This document shows, in pieces, positions 27,710-35,749 of a stretch of DNA of 64,000 bases. Made by a program: the position numbers and the translations under genes. The notes beneath the pieces were generated by a model. It was given only the letters and a program-made list of their open reading frames with translations. It did no database searches and had not been told where the DNA came from. Position 1 is the first letter of the stretch. Each line of letters begins with the position of its first letter. Source of the DNA: Kutzneria buriramensis (lineage in GTDB: Bacteria; Actinomycetota; Actinomycetes; Mycobacteriales; Pseudonocardiaceae); contig NZ_QUNO01000007.1 in assembly GCF_003387475.1 (NCBI RefSeq), positions 372,001-436,000 of the forward strand, written 5' to 3'.

Positions 27710-28534
27710 TCAGACGCCTCCGAACTCGTTCGTGTGAGTTCGTTTTCTGCGCGCTGCCGCGGGGTCGTGCTCGAAGCGGGCGATCTCGCGGAGGGACTCG
27801 ACGGCCTGGCGCACTGAGGCATCCCAGAGCACCTCGCCGTAGGCCGGTGTCGCCTGCGTGGGGTCTCCGATGACGCCCGGGGTCCCGAAGTCGTTCGACA
27901 GCCAGCCAAAGCTCACGGGGCGCCCGTTGAATCCGATGTGCTGGAAGTCCGCCAGGTGCTCGGGCACCCAGCGCTCGGCACGCGAGAGGTCCACGAGGTC
28001 GGGGCGCAGGTGCAGGACGAGGGAGGTCTCCGCGGCGCCGCCGTGGATGCCGAGCTCCCGCTCGTCGAGCCCTTCGCCCGTGGGCGGGGCCGCGCGGACG
28101 AGCGAGGGCATGAGGAAGGTCCTGAGCCCGTAGCGCTTGCGGATCTCCCGCAGCGCGACCTGCAGGAGCGCGGTGTTTCCCCCGTGCCCGTTGACGAACA
28201 CCAGTGTGCCGGCTCCCATGAGCGCCACGGCCCGCCCGATCTCGACGACGGTGCGGAACAGGGTCTCGGCGTCGAGCCAGACCGTGCCGGGCGCCCAGCT
28301 GTGCTCGTCCGATTTCGTGTAGGCGAGCGTCGGCAGCTGCCAGACGTCGACGCCTGCGGACGCGGCCCGTTCGACCGCGGCGCCTGCCACCGCTTCGGCG
28401 AGCAGGGCGTCGGTGCTGAGCGGAAGGTGCGGCCCGTGGTGCTCGATCGCGCCCGTCGGGAGGACGACGATCGATTCCGTGCCGATCCGGTCCGCGAGGG
28501 ACGGGCCCGCGAGTTCGGCGATGATGCGGTTCAT
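27710..28534 (-). CDS. Creatininase-family amidohydrolase
   Basis: 274 aa. The creatininase fold is shown by VVLPTGAIEHHGPHLPLSTD (metal-binding Glu-His-His near residue 33), FVNGHGGNTALLQ and a conserved Glu in GIHGGAAETSL. Family members are metal-dependent amide hydrolases acting on creatinine, formamides (MftE-like) or pterin/flavin precursors. Start ATG 28534 overlaps the stop of the FAD oxidase gene (ATGA), so it is the last gene of a six-gene minus-strand operon. It probably opens a cyclic amide or cleaves an amide of the imported substrate (inference). Confidence 0.88.
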   Translation of the reverse strand: MNRIIAELAGPSLADRIGTESIVVLPTGAIEHHGPHLPLSTDALLAEAVAGAAVERAASAGVDVWQLPTLAYTKSDEHSWAPGTVWLDAETLFRTVVEIGRAVALMGAGTLVFVNGHGGNTALLQVALREIRKRYGLRTFLMPSLVRAAPPTGEGLDERELGIHGGAAETSLVLHLRPDLVDLSRAERWVPEHLADFQHIGFNGRPVSFGWLSNDFGTPGVIGDPTQATPAYGEVLWDASVRQAVESLREIARFEHDPAAARRKRTHTNEFGGV

Positions 28535-29871
28535 CCGGCCTCTTTCCAGAACTTGGACGGCGCGGGCAGTGTCACGGGCGCGCCGAGGTGGCCGGGGTTG
28601 AGCAGCCCGTCCGGGTCGGTGCGCTCCTTGAGCGCGACGAGCTCTTCGACTCCGTGGTCGACGTAGAACTGGTGCGGGCTGTGGACGCGCACACCGAGTT
28701 CGACGAGCTTCGCGTACCCCGCGTAGACGTCTGCCGCGCCCGTGTACTCCGCGGCGAGCATCCCGATGGGGAAACGGTGTGCCGCCTCGATGTGCAGCAT
28801 GCCGCCGGGGTACACGGCCTCCACTTCGTGAATGCGGTCGATCAGTGCCTCGCCGCCGACCTCGACGTGGAAGTAGTCCGTGCCGGGGCTGTTCTTCTTG
28901 AGCCACCAAATGGGGTGGTTGTAGGAGAGCATCGACACCTTGACCGTCTGCTGTGTACCTTCGCGCACGTCTTCGACCGAGCCACCGGCGGCGCAGACGA
29001 GTGACGACGCCGTGCCGAGCGCCGCCGCGTCGACGATCGCGCGCAGGCTCGCGCGCCCGGCGGGGATCGCCGGGTCCGCCGGGAGCCGTTCCGCGACGGC
29101 GGCCCGGTCCGCGCTCACGAGCCGGGGCAGCGGATCGATGGTGCGGAGCGTCCGCACCGCGCCGAGCGCCTCCTCGAAGGTGGGGAAGCTCGCGTAGACG
29201 GCGCGCCAGTCCTGGGCCGGTTCGAGCCGGACAGTGGCGCGGGCGATCACTCCCGCGGTGCCGTAGCTGTGCACGAAGGTCCGCGCGTCGTCGCCCTCGA
29301 CGTGGACAAGCGCCGGCTCGGTACCCGGAAGGGCGACGTCGAGCGCGACGACGAAGCCTTCCCAGTTCGAGCCGTGTGCGATCGACCCGGTGCCGCCGGA
29401 ACCGCCGGAGAGGAAGCCGCCCAGGGTGGACTGGGCGGTCGACGGATACATCCAGATCTGCTGGCCGCTCGCGTTGCCCGCGCGCTCCAGCAGCGCCATG
29501 GAGACGCCGGCTTCGGCGGTGATGACGCCGTCGCCCACCTCGACGATCGCGCGGGCCCGCGTCGTGTCGAGAACCAGGCCGCCGTGCAGCGGGATGCCCT
29601 GCCCGTAGTTGCCGGTGCCCTTGCCGCGAGCTGTGACGGGGACGCGGTGGCGGGTCGCGGCGGCCACGACCGCCGCGATCTGCTCCGCGTTCGCCGGGTA
29701 GGCCACGAGGTCGGCCAGGCCGAGCGGGAGCTGCTCGGAGAGGATGGGGCTCATCGTGGCCTCGTCGACCGAGGCGCGCTCGCGGGTCTTGAGGTCGGCG
29801 CTCACGCCGCGCTCGCCGAGCATCTCGACGAGTTCGGCGCGCAGCGCGTCGACGCTGTCAGGGGTGGTCAT
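28531..29871 (-). CDS. FAD-linked oxidase (GlcD/VAO-type)
   Basis: 446-aa FAD-dependent dehydrogenase of the vanillyl-alcohol-oxidase/glycolate-oxidase fold: FAD_binding_4 segment with VTARGKGTGNYGQGIPLHGG, TLGGFLSGGSGGTGSIAHGS and YGTAGVIARATV, and a C-terminal cap ending RTDPDGLLNPGHLG. It oxidises a hydroxy acid or similar group. I prefer ATG 29871 (GGGAG upstream) to GTG 29886, which would overlap the upstream stop. It sits between the ABC importer genes and the creatininase in one operon. Confidence 0.88.
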   Translation of the reverse strand: MTTPDSVDALRAELVEMLGERGVSADLKTRERASVDEATMSPILSEQLPLGLADLVAYPANAEQIAAVVAAATRHRVPVTARGKGTGNYGQGIPLHGGLVLDTTRARAIVEVGDGVITAEAGVSMALLERAGNASGQQIWMYPSTAQSTLGGFLSGGSGGTGSIAHGSNWEGFVVALDVALPGTEPALVHVEGDDARTFVHSYGTAGVIARATVRLEPAQDWRAVYASFPTFEEALGAVRTLRTIDPLPRLVSADRAAVAERLPADPAIPAGRASLRAIVDAAALGTASSLVCAAGGSVEDVREGTQQTVKVSMLSYNHPIWWLKKNSPGTDYFHVEVGGEALIDRIHEVEAVYPGGMLHIEAAHRFPIGMLAAEYTGAADVYAGYAKLVELGVRVHSPHQFYVDHGVEELVALKERTDPDGLLNPGHLGAPVTLPAPSKFWKEAG

Positions 29872-29882
29872 GCCGCTCCCGT

Positions 29883-31076
29883 TCACCAGCCGAGGCCGAT
29901 CTTCGGGTCGAGGAACTGGTTCGTGACCAGGTCGCCGGCGGCCAGGCCGGTCTTCACGTGCCCGCCCGACTTGCCGAAGATCGGCGCCGCGACCGTGATG
30001 AGTTCGGAGACGCGCTTGTCGTCCATCGCGCCGACGTGCCCGGTGCTGCCGTCGGTCGCGATCTTGAGCTCCTTCATCTGGGTCACGGCGGCCTTGCCCA
30101 CCTCGGCGTCGTACGTCCAGCCGTTGTTATAGGCCTGCACGAGCTTGACGATGAGGTCGTTGGTCGCCGCCGGATTCCTCATGAAGTCGACGTCGGCCTG
30201 CTGCATGACGGGCACCAGCTTCTTCAGACATGGCGAGAGCGAGGCCAGGTCGGCGGTGCGGACGGACATCGTCTCCGGGTACGGGGACCAGCCGGTGTCG
30301 GCGACGAGCTGGAACTTGAGCGGCTTGCCCCAGGCGGCGATCTCGTTCTGGTAGACGTACGGTTCGGCGGTCGCGAAGCCCTGCTGTGCGTCCTTGCCCT
30401 TGGCGGTCACGAACTTCGCCGGGGCGCCGTCGTAGCTCCCGTCGAGGACGCCGGCGGGCAGGTAGGCCGCCGCGGTGAGGTAGGACATGTAGGCGGCGCC
30501 GTTGAAGTACCGGACGACGCCGCCGTTTGCCTGGAGCTTGGCGCCGAGGTCCTTGATCGTGGCGACCCCCGGATAGGTCTTCGGGTCCCACATGATCATC
30601 ATGGGTGACTTGTCGTTCTCGGCGAACACGGCCGTGGTCGGCATGTTCCCGGAGAATTCGATGGCCTCGTCGGTGGAGACGTAGCCGAGGGTGATCGACT
30701 TGTCCTGGCTCATCTGCGCCGAGACGGTCGAGTAGCCGATCGCCGGGCCGCCGGCGCGGATCTGGAGCTTGACGCCGGTGGGTCTGCCGTTCGCGTAGAG
30801 ATCCCCGGTCACGGACTTCTGGCTGGCGTCGATCGAGGGGGAGGGGCCGAGCAGCTGGTACAGGTGCCCGTGGTCGGCCTCGGGATTCCAGTCGGTCTGG
30901 ACGACGACCGTCGACGGGCACACGTCGGACAGGCTGATGGCGGGGCCGGTCGCGGTGGACGGCGCCGGGGACGACCCGCCGGCTTCGGCCGATCCGCCCC
31001 CGCCGCAGGCGGCGAGGGAGGCCGCGAGCGCGGCGACGGACAGGGTGATGGCGGCGGTGCGGGGTCGGGTGCGCAT
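29883..31076 (-). CDS. ABC transporter substrate-binding lipoprotein (NMT1/SsuA-like)
   Basis: 397 aa. A lipoprotein signal ends in LAAC (Cys about 24), followed by a Gly/Ser linker and a periplasmic-binding-like domain of the nitrate/taurine/thiamine-precursor type (VVVQTDWNPEADHGHLYQLL, VFAENDKSPMMIMWDP, AEPYVYQNEIAAWGKPLKFQ). It captures a small organic compound for the permease and ATPase encoded upstream. The operon context with two amidohydrolases points to a nitrogen heterocycle or amide as ligand (inference). Confidence 0.92.
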   Translation of the reverse strand: MRTRPRTAAITLSVAALAASLAACGGGGSAEAGGSSPAPSTATGPAISLSDVCPSTVVVQTDWNPEADHGHLYQLLGPSPSIDASQKSVTGDLYANGRPTGVKLQIRAGGPAIGYSTVSAQMSQDKSITLGYVSTDEAIEFSGNMPTTAVFAENDKSPMMIMWDPKTYPGVATIKDLGAKLQANGGVVRYFNGAAYMSYLTAAAYLPAGVLDGSYDGAPAKFVTAKGKDAQQGFATAEPYVYQNEIAAWGKPLKFQLVADTGWSPYPETMSVRTADLASLSPCLKKLVPVMQQADVDFMRNPAATNDLIVKLVQAYNNGWTYDAEVGKAAVTQMKELKIATDGSTGHVGAMDDKRVSELITVAAPIFGKSGGHVKTGLAAGDLVTNQFLDPKIGLGW

Positions 31077-31103
31077 CGGGGCTCCGTTCGGGGGAGGGGC
31101 GGG

Positions 31104-31973
31104 TCAGCTGAAGTCGAACCAGCGGCCGACCGCGAGCCGGCCGATGAGTCCGAAGGCGAGGAAGACGGCGATGCCGTAGAGGGAGGCGATGATGATCGTC
31201 GCGTACAGCTCGGGGCCCATCAGCCGGGACGCGGTGACCTGGATGAGGACGCCGAGGCCGGGATCGCCGCGCTGGAAGAACTGGTCGCCCACGATCGCGC
31301 CGATCACGGACAGGCCCGCCGAGGTGCGCAGGCCGACGAAGATCGAGGGGAGCGCGGCCGGGATCTGCAGCTTGCGCAGCCGGGTCAGCCGGCCGGCGCC
31401 CTGGAGCTCGAAGAGCTCGCGTTGCGCACGGTCCACGGACTGCAGGCCGAAGAGGGTATTGGACACCATGGGGAACAGCGCGATCATGACGGTGACGATC
31501 ACGCGGGAGAGGGAGGCGTAGCCGAACAACGCCCCGATGAGCGGCACGAGCGCGAGGATCGGCACGCACTGGAGCACGACGGCGTACGGGTAGAGAGCCT
31601 TCTCGAGGCCCTTGGCCTGGGCCATCACGGTGGCCCACAGGACTCCGAGGACGATGGCGGCGGCGAGGCCGACGAGCGAGACGACCGTCGTGCGACCGAG
31701 CGCGGCCCACAACTCCGCGTTGAACCCGGTCGGGACGCCGTCGGGTCGCGTGTCGTGGACGATCGCCTGCAGCACGAGGTGTGGGTAGGGCACGAGGTAG
31801 GGCAGCTCGACCGTCTGGTCGTAATACGCGGCCACGGCATACCACAGCCCGACGAAGACGGCGAACGCGGCGACGGGCTGCCACCAGGACGCCCGCTTCC
31901 GGATGCGTCGGGGCCTCAGGGCGGAGCGGGCCACGGTGCTGCGACGTGCGGCGGTTTCCTGGAGCGTGGGCAT
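31104..31973 (-). CDS. ABC transporter permease (SsuC/TauC-like)
   Basis: 289 aa with about 6 transmembrane helices and the binding-protein-dependent permease (BPD_transp_1) domain; the EAA-like loop reads SVDRAQRELFELQGAGRLTR. A basic cytoplasmic N-terminus precedes helix 1. The ATG at 31973 overlaps the ATPase stop in ATGA, so the two are coupled. It is presumably a homodimer, since only one permease gene is present. Confidence 0.92.
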   Translation of the reverse strand: MPTLQETAARRSTVARSALRPRRIRKRASWWQPVAAFAVFVGLWYAVAAYYDQTVELPYLVPYPHLVLQAIVHDTRPDGVPTGFNAELWAALGRTTVVSLVGLAAAIVLGVLWATVMAQAKGLEKALYPYAVVLQCVPILALVPLIGALFGYASLSRVIVTVMIALFPMVSNTLFGLQSVDRAQRELFELQGAGRLTRLRKLQIPAALPSIFVGLRTSAGLSVIGAIVGDQFFQRGDPGLGVLIQVTASRLMGPELYATIIIASLYGIAVFLAFGLIGRLAVGRWFDFS

Positions 31974-32740
31974 CAGCGGTGCCCCTCCCTGAGCGCGTGC
32001 GAGACGTCGCCGACGAGCGCGGCGAACTCGGGTGTGAACCGGATGTCCGGGTCCCGGGGGAGCGGGAACGGCACGTCGAACCGCGCGACGATGGAGCCGG
32101 GTCGGCCGGACATGACGACGACCTTGGTCGAGAGGTAGACGGCCTCGGACACCGAGTGCGTGACGAACAGCCCGGCGAAGCGCTGCTCGGCGAACAGCCG
32201 CAGGAGCTCGTCGTTGAGCCGTTCGCGGGTGATCTCGTCGAGTGCCCCGAACGGCTCGTCGAACAGGAACAGCTCGGGGTCGAGCGTGAGCGACCGTGCG
32301 AGGGAGACGCGCATCTTCATGCCGCCCGAGAGCTGTTTCGGAAGGTGCTTCTCGAAGCCCGTGAGGCCGACGAGGCCGATCGCGGCGGCCGCCTTCGCGG
32401 CCCGGTCCGCCTTCCCCGCCCGGTGCAGCTCGGCGAGGAGTTCGACGTTGCCCTGCACCGACCGCCACGGAAGGAGCGTCGCGTCCTGGAAGACGTAGCC
32501 GATGCGGCTCGCGCTGACGTCGGCCGCTCCGCCCGACGCCGATTCGAGGCCCGACGCGATGCGCAGCAACGTCGACTTGCCGCATCCGCTCGGGCCCACG
32601 ATCGAGACGAATTCGCCGCGGTCCACGGTGAGGTCGACGCCGCCGAGCGCCGCCGTGCCGTCGGGGAAGACGAGGTCGACGTCGCGGAAGTCCAGCAGGG
32701 TCGAGCGAACGGCCGGCTCGGCCGTGGTCAGGGTGGACAT
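31973..32740 (-). CDS. ABC transporter ATP-binding protein (SsuB/TauB-like)
   Basis: 255-aa ATPase. Walker A GPSGCGKST, Q-loop FQDATLLPWRSV, signature LSGGMKMRVSLARSL and Walker B LFLFDEPFGALDE are all intact, followed by the H-loop THSVSEAV. It drives import with the adjacent permease and lipoprotein. It starts at ATG 32740, 11 bp after the amidohydrolase stop. Confidence 0.94.
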   Translation of the reverse strand: MSTLTTAEPAVRSTLLDFRDVDLVFPDGTAALGGVDLTVDRGEFVSIVGPSGCGKSTLLRIASGLESASGGAADVSASRIGYVFQDATLLPWRSVQGNVELLAELHRAGKADRAAKAAAAIGLVGLTGFEKHLPKQLSGGMKMRVSLARSLTLDPELFLFDEPFGALDEITRERLNDELLRLFAEQRFAGLFVTHSVSEAVYLSTKVVVMSGRPGSIVARFDVPFPLPRDPDIRFTPEFAALVGDVSHALREGHR

Positions 32741-32751
32741 GGCGACTCCTT

Positions 32752-34026
32752 TCAGGAGGCGGGGGCGAACGCGGGTGCGACGGACAGCGCCGGGAACTCG
32801 CGGCGTGTCTCGGTGATCGCGACGACGCGGCCGCGGTGGATGACGATGCGGTCGGCGGGCGCGCTGGCGATCGCGTCGACGAGGTTCACGGCCCGGATGG
32901 CGAGGAAGTCGGCCTGGGCGCCGGCCGCCGTCCCCGCCGGTGGCAGTCCCATGACGGATCGCGCTCCCGTGCTCACCAGCCCGTAGGCGTCCTCCGGGGA
33001 GAGATGGCCCGCCGTGACGAGAAGCGACGCGGTTTCGAGTGCGTCGCCACGGCCCACCGGGTTGAACGGATCGCGCACGTTGTCCGCCCCGGCACCGAGG
33101 CGGACCCCCGCGTCGAGTAGCTCCCACAACGGCGCGAGACCACGTGGGGTCGAGACGGGGTGCTCCCACCCCTGGAGATAGAGGTTCGTGATGGGCAGGG
33201 CGACTATGCCGACGTCCGAGGCCTTGACGTCCGCGATGATCGCGTCCCGACGCACGGCGTCGAGCGTGCCGAGCCGTACGCAATGGCCGGCCGTGCGTGG
33301 GCGGTCGGCCGGCCAGTCGCGGACCGCGCGGGCGTAGGCGTCGAGGGTGACGGGGCCGGAAAGGCTCTCGTCGACGTGGAGATCGGTGCCGATCCCGCGC
33401 CGTTCCGCGAGCATGAGCAGCCGCGTGAGGTCCGCTACGGGATCGGGAGCGAGGTGCGGAGCGCCGCCGACGAGGTCGACGCCGACGTCGAGGGCCGCTT
33501 CCACGTGGTGGTCGGGGCAGCGCGGCCCGGCGAGCGCCACGAGCTGGATGTCCATGAGGCCCGCGAGTTCGTCCCGGACCTGTGCGAGGGCACGGGCTCC
33601 GCGCGTCACGTCCTCGGTGCCCGCACAGTCGTCGCTGAGGACGTCGACATGGGAACGGATCGCCGTGGTGCCCGCGGCGAGCATGGCCAGGGCCTGCGCC
33701 CGGGCGCGCTCGACGATCGACTCGACGGTCATCGCCGAGGTGTGCAACCGCCACGCGTCGATCGCGGAGCCGAGATCGCCCGGAGACGGGGCGATGGCGT
33801 CGAAACTCCGAGCCTTGTCGAGATGCGCGTGGGGCTCGGCCGGTGCGGGAAGCAACAGCCAGCCACTCAGGTCGAGCGTGGCCTCGGGCATACGGGTGGG
33901 CCGGGTCCCGCCGGCGGCGGTGATGTCGCTGACCACGCCCGAGGCGATCGAGACGTCCACGACGCGCCCGTCGGGCAGCGTCGCGTTGCGCACCGCGGCG
34001 AGCGGGCGAGGCAGCGAGTTCGCCAT
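32752..34026 (-). CDS. Cytosine-deaminase-like metal-dependent amidohydrolase
   Basis: 424 aa. Amidohydrolase superfamily, cytosine deaminase branch: EPHAHLDKA (HxH metal pair and the branch-specific LDK), SHVDV, DLHVDES and GHC metal/catalytic His positions, and ADNVRDPFNP (catalytic Asp). Family members deaminate cytosine, isoguanine or related lactams, or hydrolyse cyclic ureides. First gene of the minus-strand operon; its promoter region faces the XRE-cupin regulator and contains a 19-bp palindrome. Confidence 0.9.
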   Translation of the reverse strand: MANSLPRPLAAVRNATLPDGRVVDVSIASGVVSDITAAGGTRPTRMPEATLDLSGWLLLPAPAEPHAHLDKARSFDAIAPSPGDLGSAIDAWRLHTSAMTVESIVERARAQALAMLAAGTTAIRSHVDVLSDDCAGTEDVTRGARALAQVRDELAGLMDIQLVALAGPRCPDHHVEAALDVGVDLVGGAPHLAPDPVADLTRLLMLAERRGIGTDLHVDESLSGPVTLDAYARAVRDWPADRPRTAGHCVRLGTLDAVRRDAIIADVKASDVGIVALPITNLYLQGWEHPVSTPRGLAPLWELLDAGVRLGAGADNVRDPFNPVGRGDALETASLLVTAGHLSPEDAYGLVSTGARSVMGLPPAGTAAGAQADFLAIRAVNLVDAIASAPADRIVIHRGRVVAITETRREFPALSVAPAFAPAS

Positions 34027-34072
34027 GTGTGTCTCCGGTCTCGGGTGTTGCGGAACCGCGGGGATGCTGCGA

Positions 34073-34091
34073 ATGTTGATCGCATCAACAT
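34073..34091. promoter_or_regulatory. Perfect 19-bp palindrome in divergent promoter
   Basis: ATGTTGAT (34073-34080), CGC, ATCAACAT (34084-34091). It lies between the divergent amidohydrolase/ABC operon (start 34026) and the regulator/reductase operon. Likely operator of the adjacent XRE-cupin regulator, controlling both directions. Confidence 0.65.
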
Positions 34092-34169
34092 CGCTGACGG
34101 TACGGAGCCGAGGTTTCCCATGTGTAAAGTCCCGTGCTCTTTGTGTTGCCCTCGTGGCTCGGCGGGGCG

Positions 34170-34787
34170 GTGGCGGTCACCGTGAAGGAAGCCGACCGCG
34201 CGTCCTCACGCGTCGTCGACGAGCAGGCCGAGCGGGTCGGCGCGCGCATCCGCGAGCTGCGCCGGTCCCGTGGCCTCACACTCGTCCAACTGGCCGGGCG
34301 TACGGGACTCTCGCACCCGTTCCTCAGCCAGTTGGAGCGCGGGCACACCCGGCCGAGCATGGTTTCGCTCGACCGCATCGCGAAGGCCCTCGGCACGACC
34401 CAGGTCGAGCTCATCGCCGCCGGTGCTCCGGGTCTGCCGGACGCCCAGATCGGGCGGCCCGACGTGCTCCGGGCCGGCGAGGGCGCCCGCAACCAGCTCC
34501 CCAACGGCGAGGTCAGGCTGCTCACGCGGGGCAGGCGGGCGTTCGACCCGATCGAGTGGACCGGGACCAACACCGAGTTCGGGGACTACTTCCGGCACGC
34601 CGAGGACGAGTTCGTCTACGTCGTGAGCGGGGCGCTCCTGCTGGACCTCGAGACGGACGGGACGGTCCGGCTCGGCGCGGGAGACTCCGTCTACTATCCG
34701 GGCGACACGGCACACCGGTGGTGCTCGCCCGACGGATCGCCGTTCCACCTCGTCGTGGTGAAGCAGAAGCCCCTGGACAACGCATGA
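34170..34787 (+). CDS. XRE-cupin transcriptional regulator
   Basis: About 205 aa. An N-terminal Cro/C1 HTH (RIRELRRSRGLTLVQLAGRT, SHPFLSQLERGHTRPSMVSL) is joined to a C-terminal cupin (HAEDEFVYVVSGALLLDLET, YYPGDTAHRW). The same layout is seen in PuuR-type regulators that sense small amines or acids. GTG 34134, 34170 and 34182 are all in frame with weak ribosome sites; 34170 gives the most usual N-terminal length. It is coupled by ATGA to the reductase gene and is the probable controller of the whole 27.7-37 kb island. Confidence 0.85.
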   Translation: MAVTVKEADRASSRVVDEQAERVGARIRELRRSRGLTLVQLAGRTGLSHPFLSQLERGHTRPSMVSLDRIAKALGTTQVELIAAGAPGLPDAQIGRPDVLRAGEGARNQLPNGEVRLLTRGRRAFDPIEWTGTNTEFGDYFRHAEDEFVYVVSGALLLDLETDGTVRLGAGDSVYYPGDTAHRWCSPDGSPFHLVVVKQKPLDNA

Positions 34788-35740
34788 CCACTCCGTCGCG
34801 CCACGCCGAGCACGACATCGTCGTCGCCGCGAAGACTCCGGCCGCGGACGGCGTCGTCGTCCTGGACCTCGTGGCCGCCGGCGGCGGCCGCCTGCCCGCG
34901 TGGCGGCCGGGAGCGCACATCGACCTCGTGCTCCCGACGGGGGATGAGCGCCAGTACTCGCTCTGCGGGGCGTTGGACGCCGACGCATGGCGGATCGCCG
35001 TGCGGCGTGCCGAGGCGGGCCGCGGGGGATCGGCATATGTCCACAATGTCCTTGAGACCGGGATGTCGCTGCGGGCCCGCGGACCGGTCAGCCACTTCGA
35101 GTTCCAGCCGGAGGTCCCCGCGCTCTTCATCGCCGGCGGCATCGGCATCACCCCGATCCTGCCCATGATCGAGTCGGCCGAGGCGAGCGGCACGCCGTGG
35201 CGGTTGGTGTACGCGGGGCGCACGCGGGTGTCGATGGCGTTCGCCGACGAACTCGTGCGGAGCCATCCCGGGAAGGTCGAGCTGCGGGTGAGTGCCGAGG
35301 GCTCCCGGCTCGACGCCGGCCGGCTCCTGGGCGTTCCCGCGGCGGGAACCGTCGTGTACTGCTGCGGGCCGACGGGGCTCGTGGATGCCGTCGAAGCGGC
35401 GATGCGGGCGTGGCCGCAGGGGTCCCTGCACGTCGAGCGCTTCGCGCCGAAGGTGGTTCCGGCGACGGCAGATGCCGGCTTCGAGGTGGAGCTCGCGCTG
35501 TCGGGGCAGACCCTGTCGGTGCCGCCGGGACGGTCCATTCTCGACGTCGTCGAGGACGCCGGGATTCTCGTGCTCTCCTCGTGCCGCGAGGGCACGTGCG
35601 GTACGTGCGAGACCGCGATCCTCGACGGCACGGCCGAGCACCGGGACACGATCCTGAGCGAGGACGAGCAGTCCGCGAACCGCACCATGATGATCTGTGT
35701 CTCGCGCTCGTGCGGTGACCGACTCGTTCTCGAGCTGTGA
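34784..35740 (+). CDS. PDR/VanB-type flavin and 2Fe-2S oxygenase reductase
   Basis: 318-aa reductase with, in order, a flavin domain (RQYSLCG), an NAD domain (FIAGGIGITPIL, YCCGPTGLVD) and a C-terminal plant-type 2Fe-2S domain with SSCREGTCGTCET and a distal Cys in MICVSRSC. Such enzymes pass electrons from NADH to a Rieske oxygenase (VanA, phthalate dioxygenase type). No Rieske alpha subunit or P450 lies within this island, so its partner is unlinked or lost. ATG 34784 overlaps the regulator stop. Confidence 0.92.
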   Translation: MTTPSRHAEHDIVVAAKTPAADGVVVLDLVAAGGGRLPAWRPGAHIDLVLPTGDERQYSLCGALDADAWRIAVRRAEAGRGGSAYVHNVLETGMSLRARGPVSHFEFQPEVPALFIAGGIGITPILPMIESAEASGTPWRLVYAGRTRVSMAFADELVRSHPGKVELRVSAEGSRLDAGRLLGVPAAGTVVYCCGPTGLVDAVEAAMRAWPQGSLHVERFAPKVVPATADAGFEVELALSGQTLSVPPGRSILDVVEDAGILVLSSCREGTCGTCETAILDGTAEHRDTILSEDEQSANRTMMICVSRSCGDRLVLEL

Positions 35741-35749
35741 AAGGGACCG

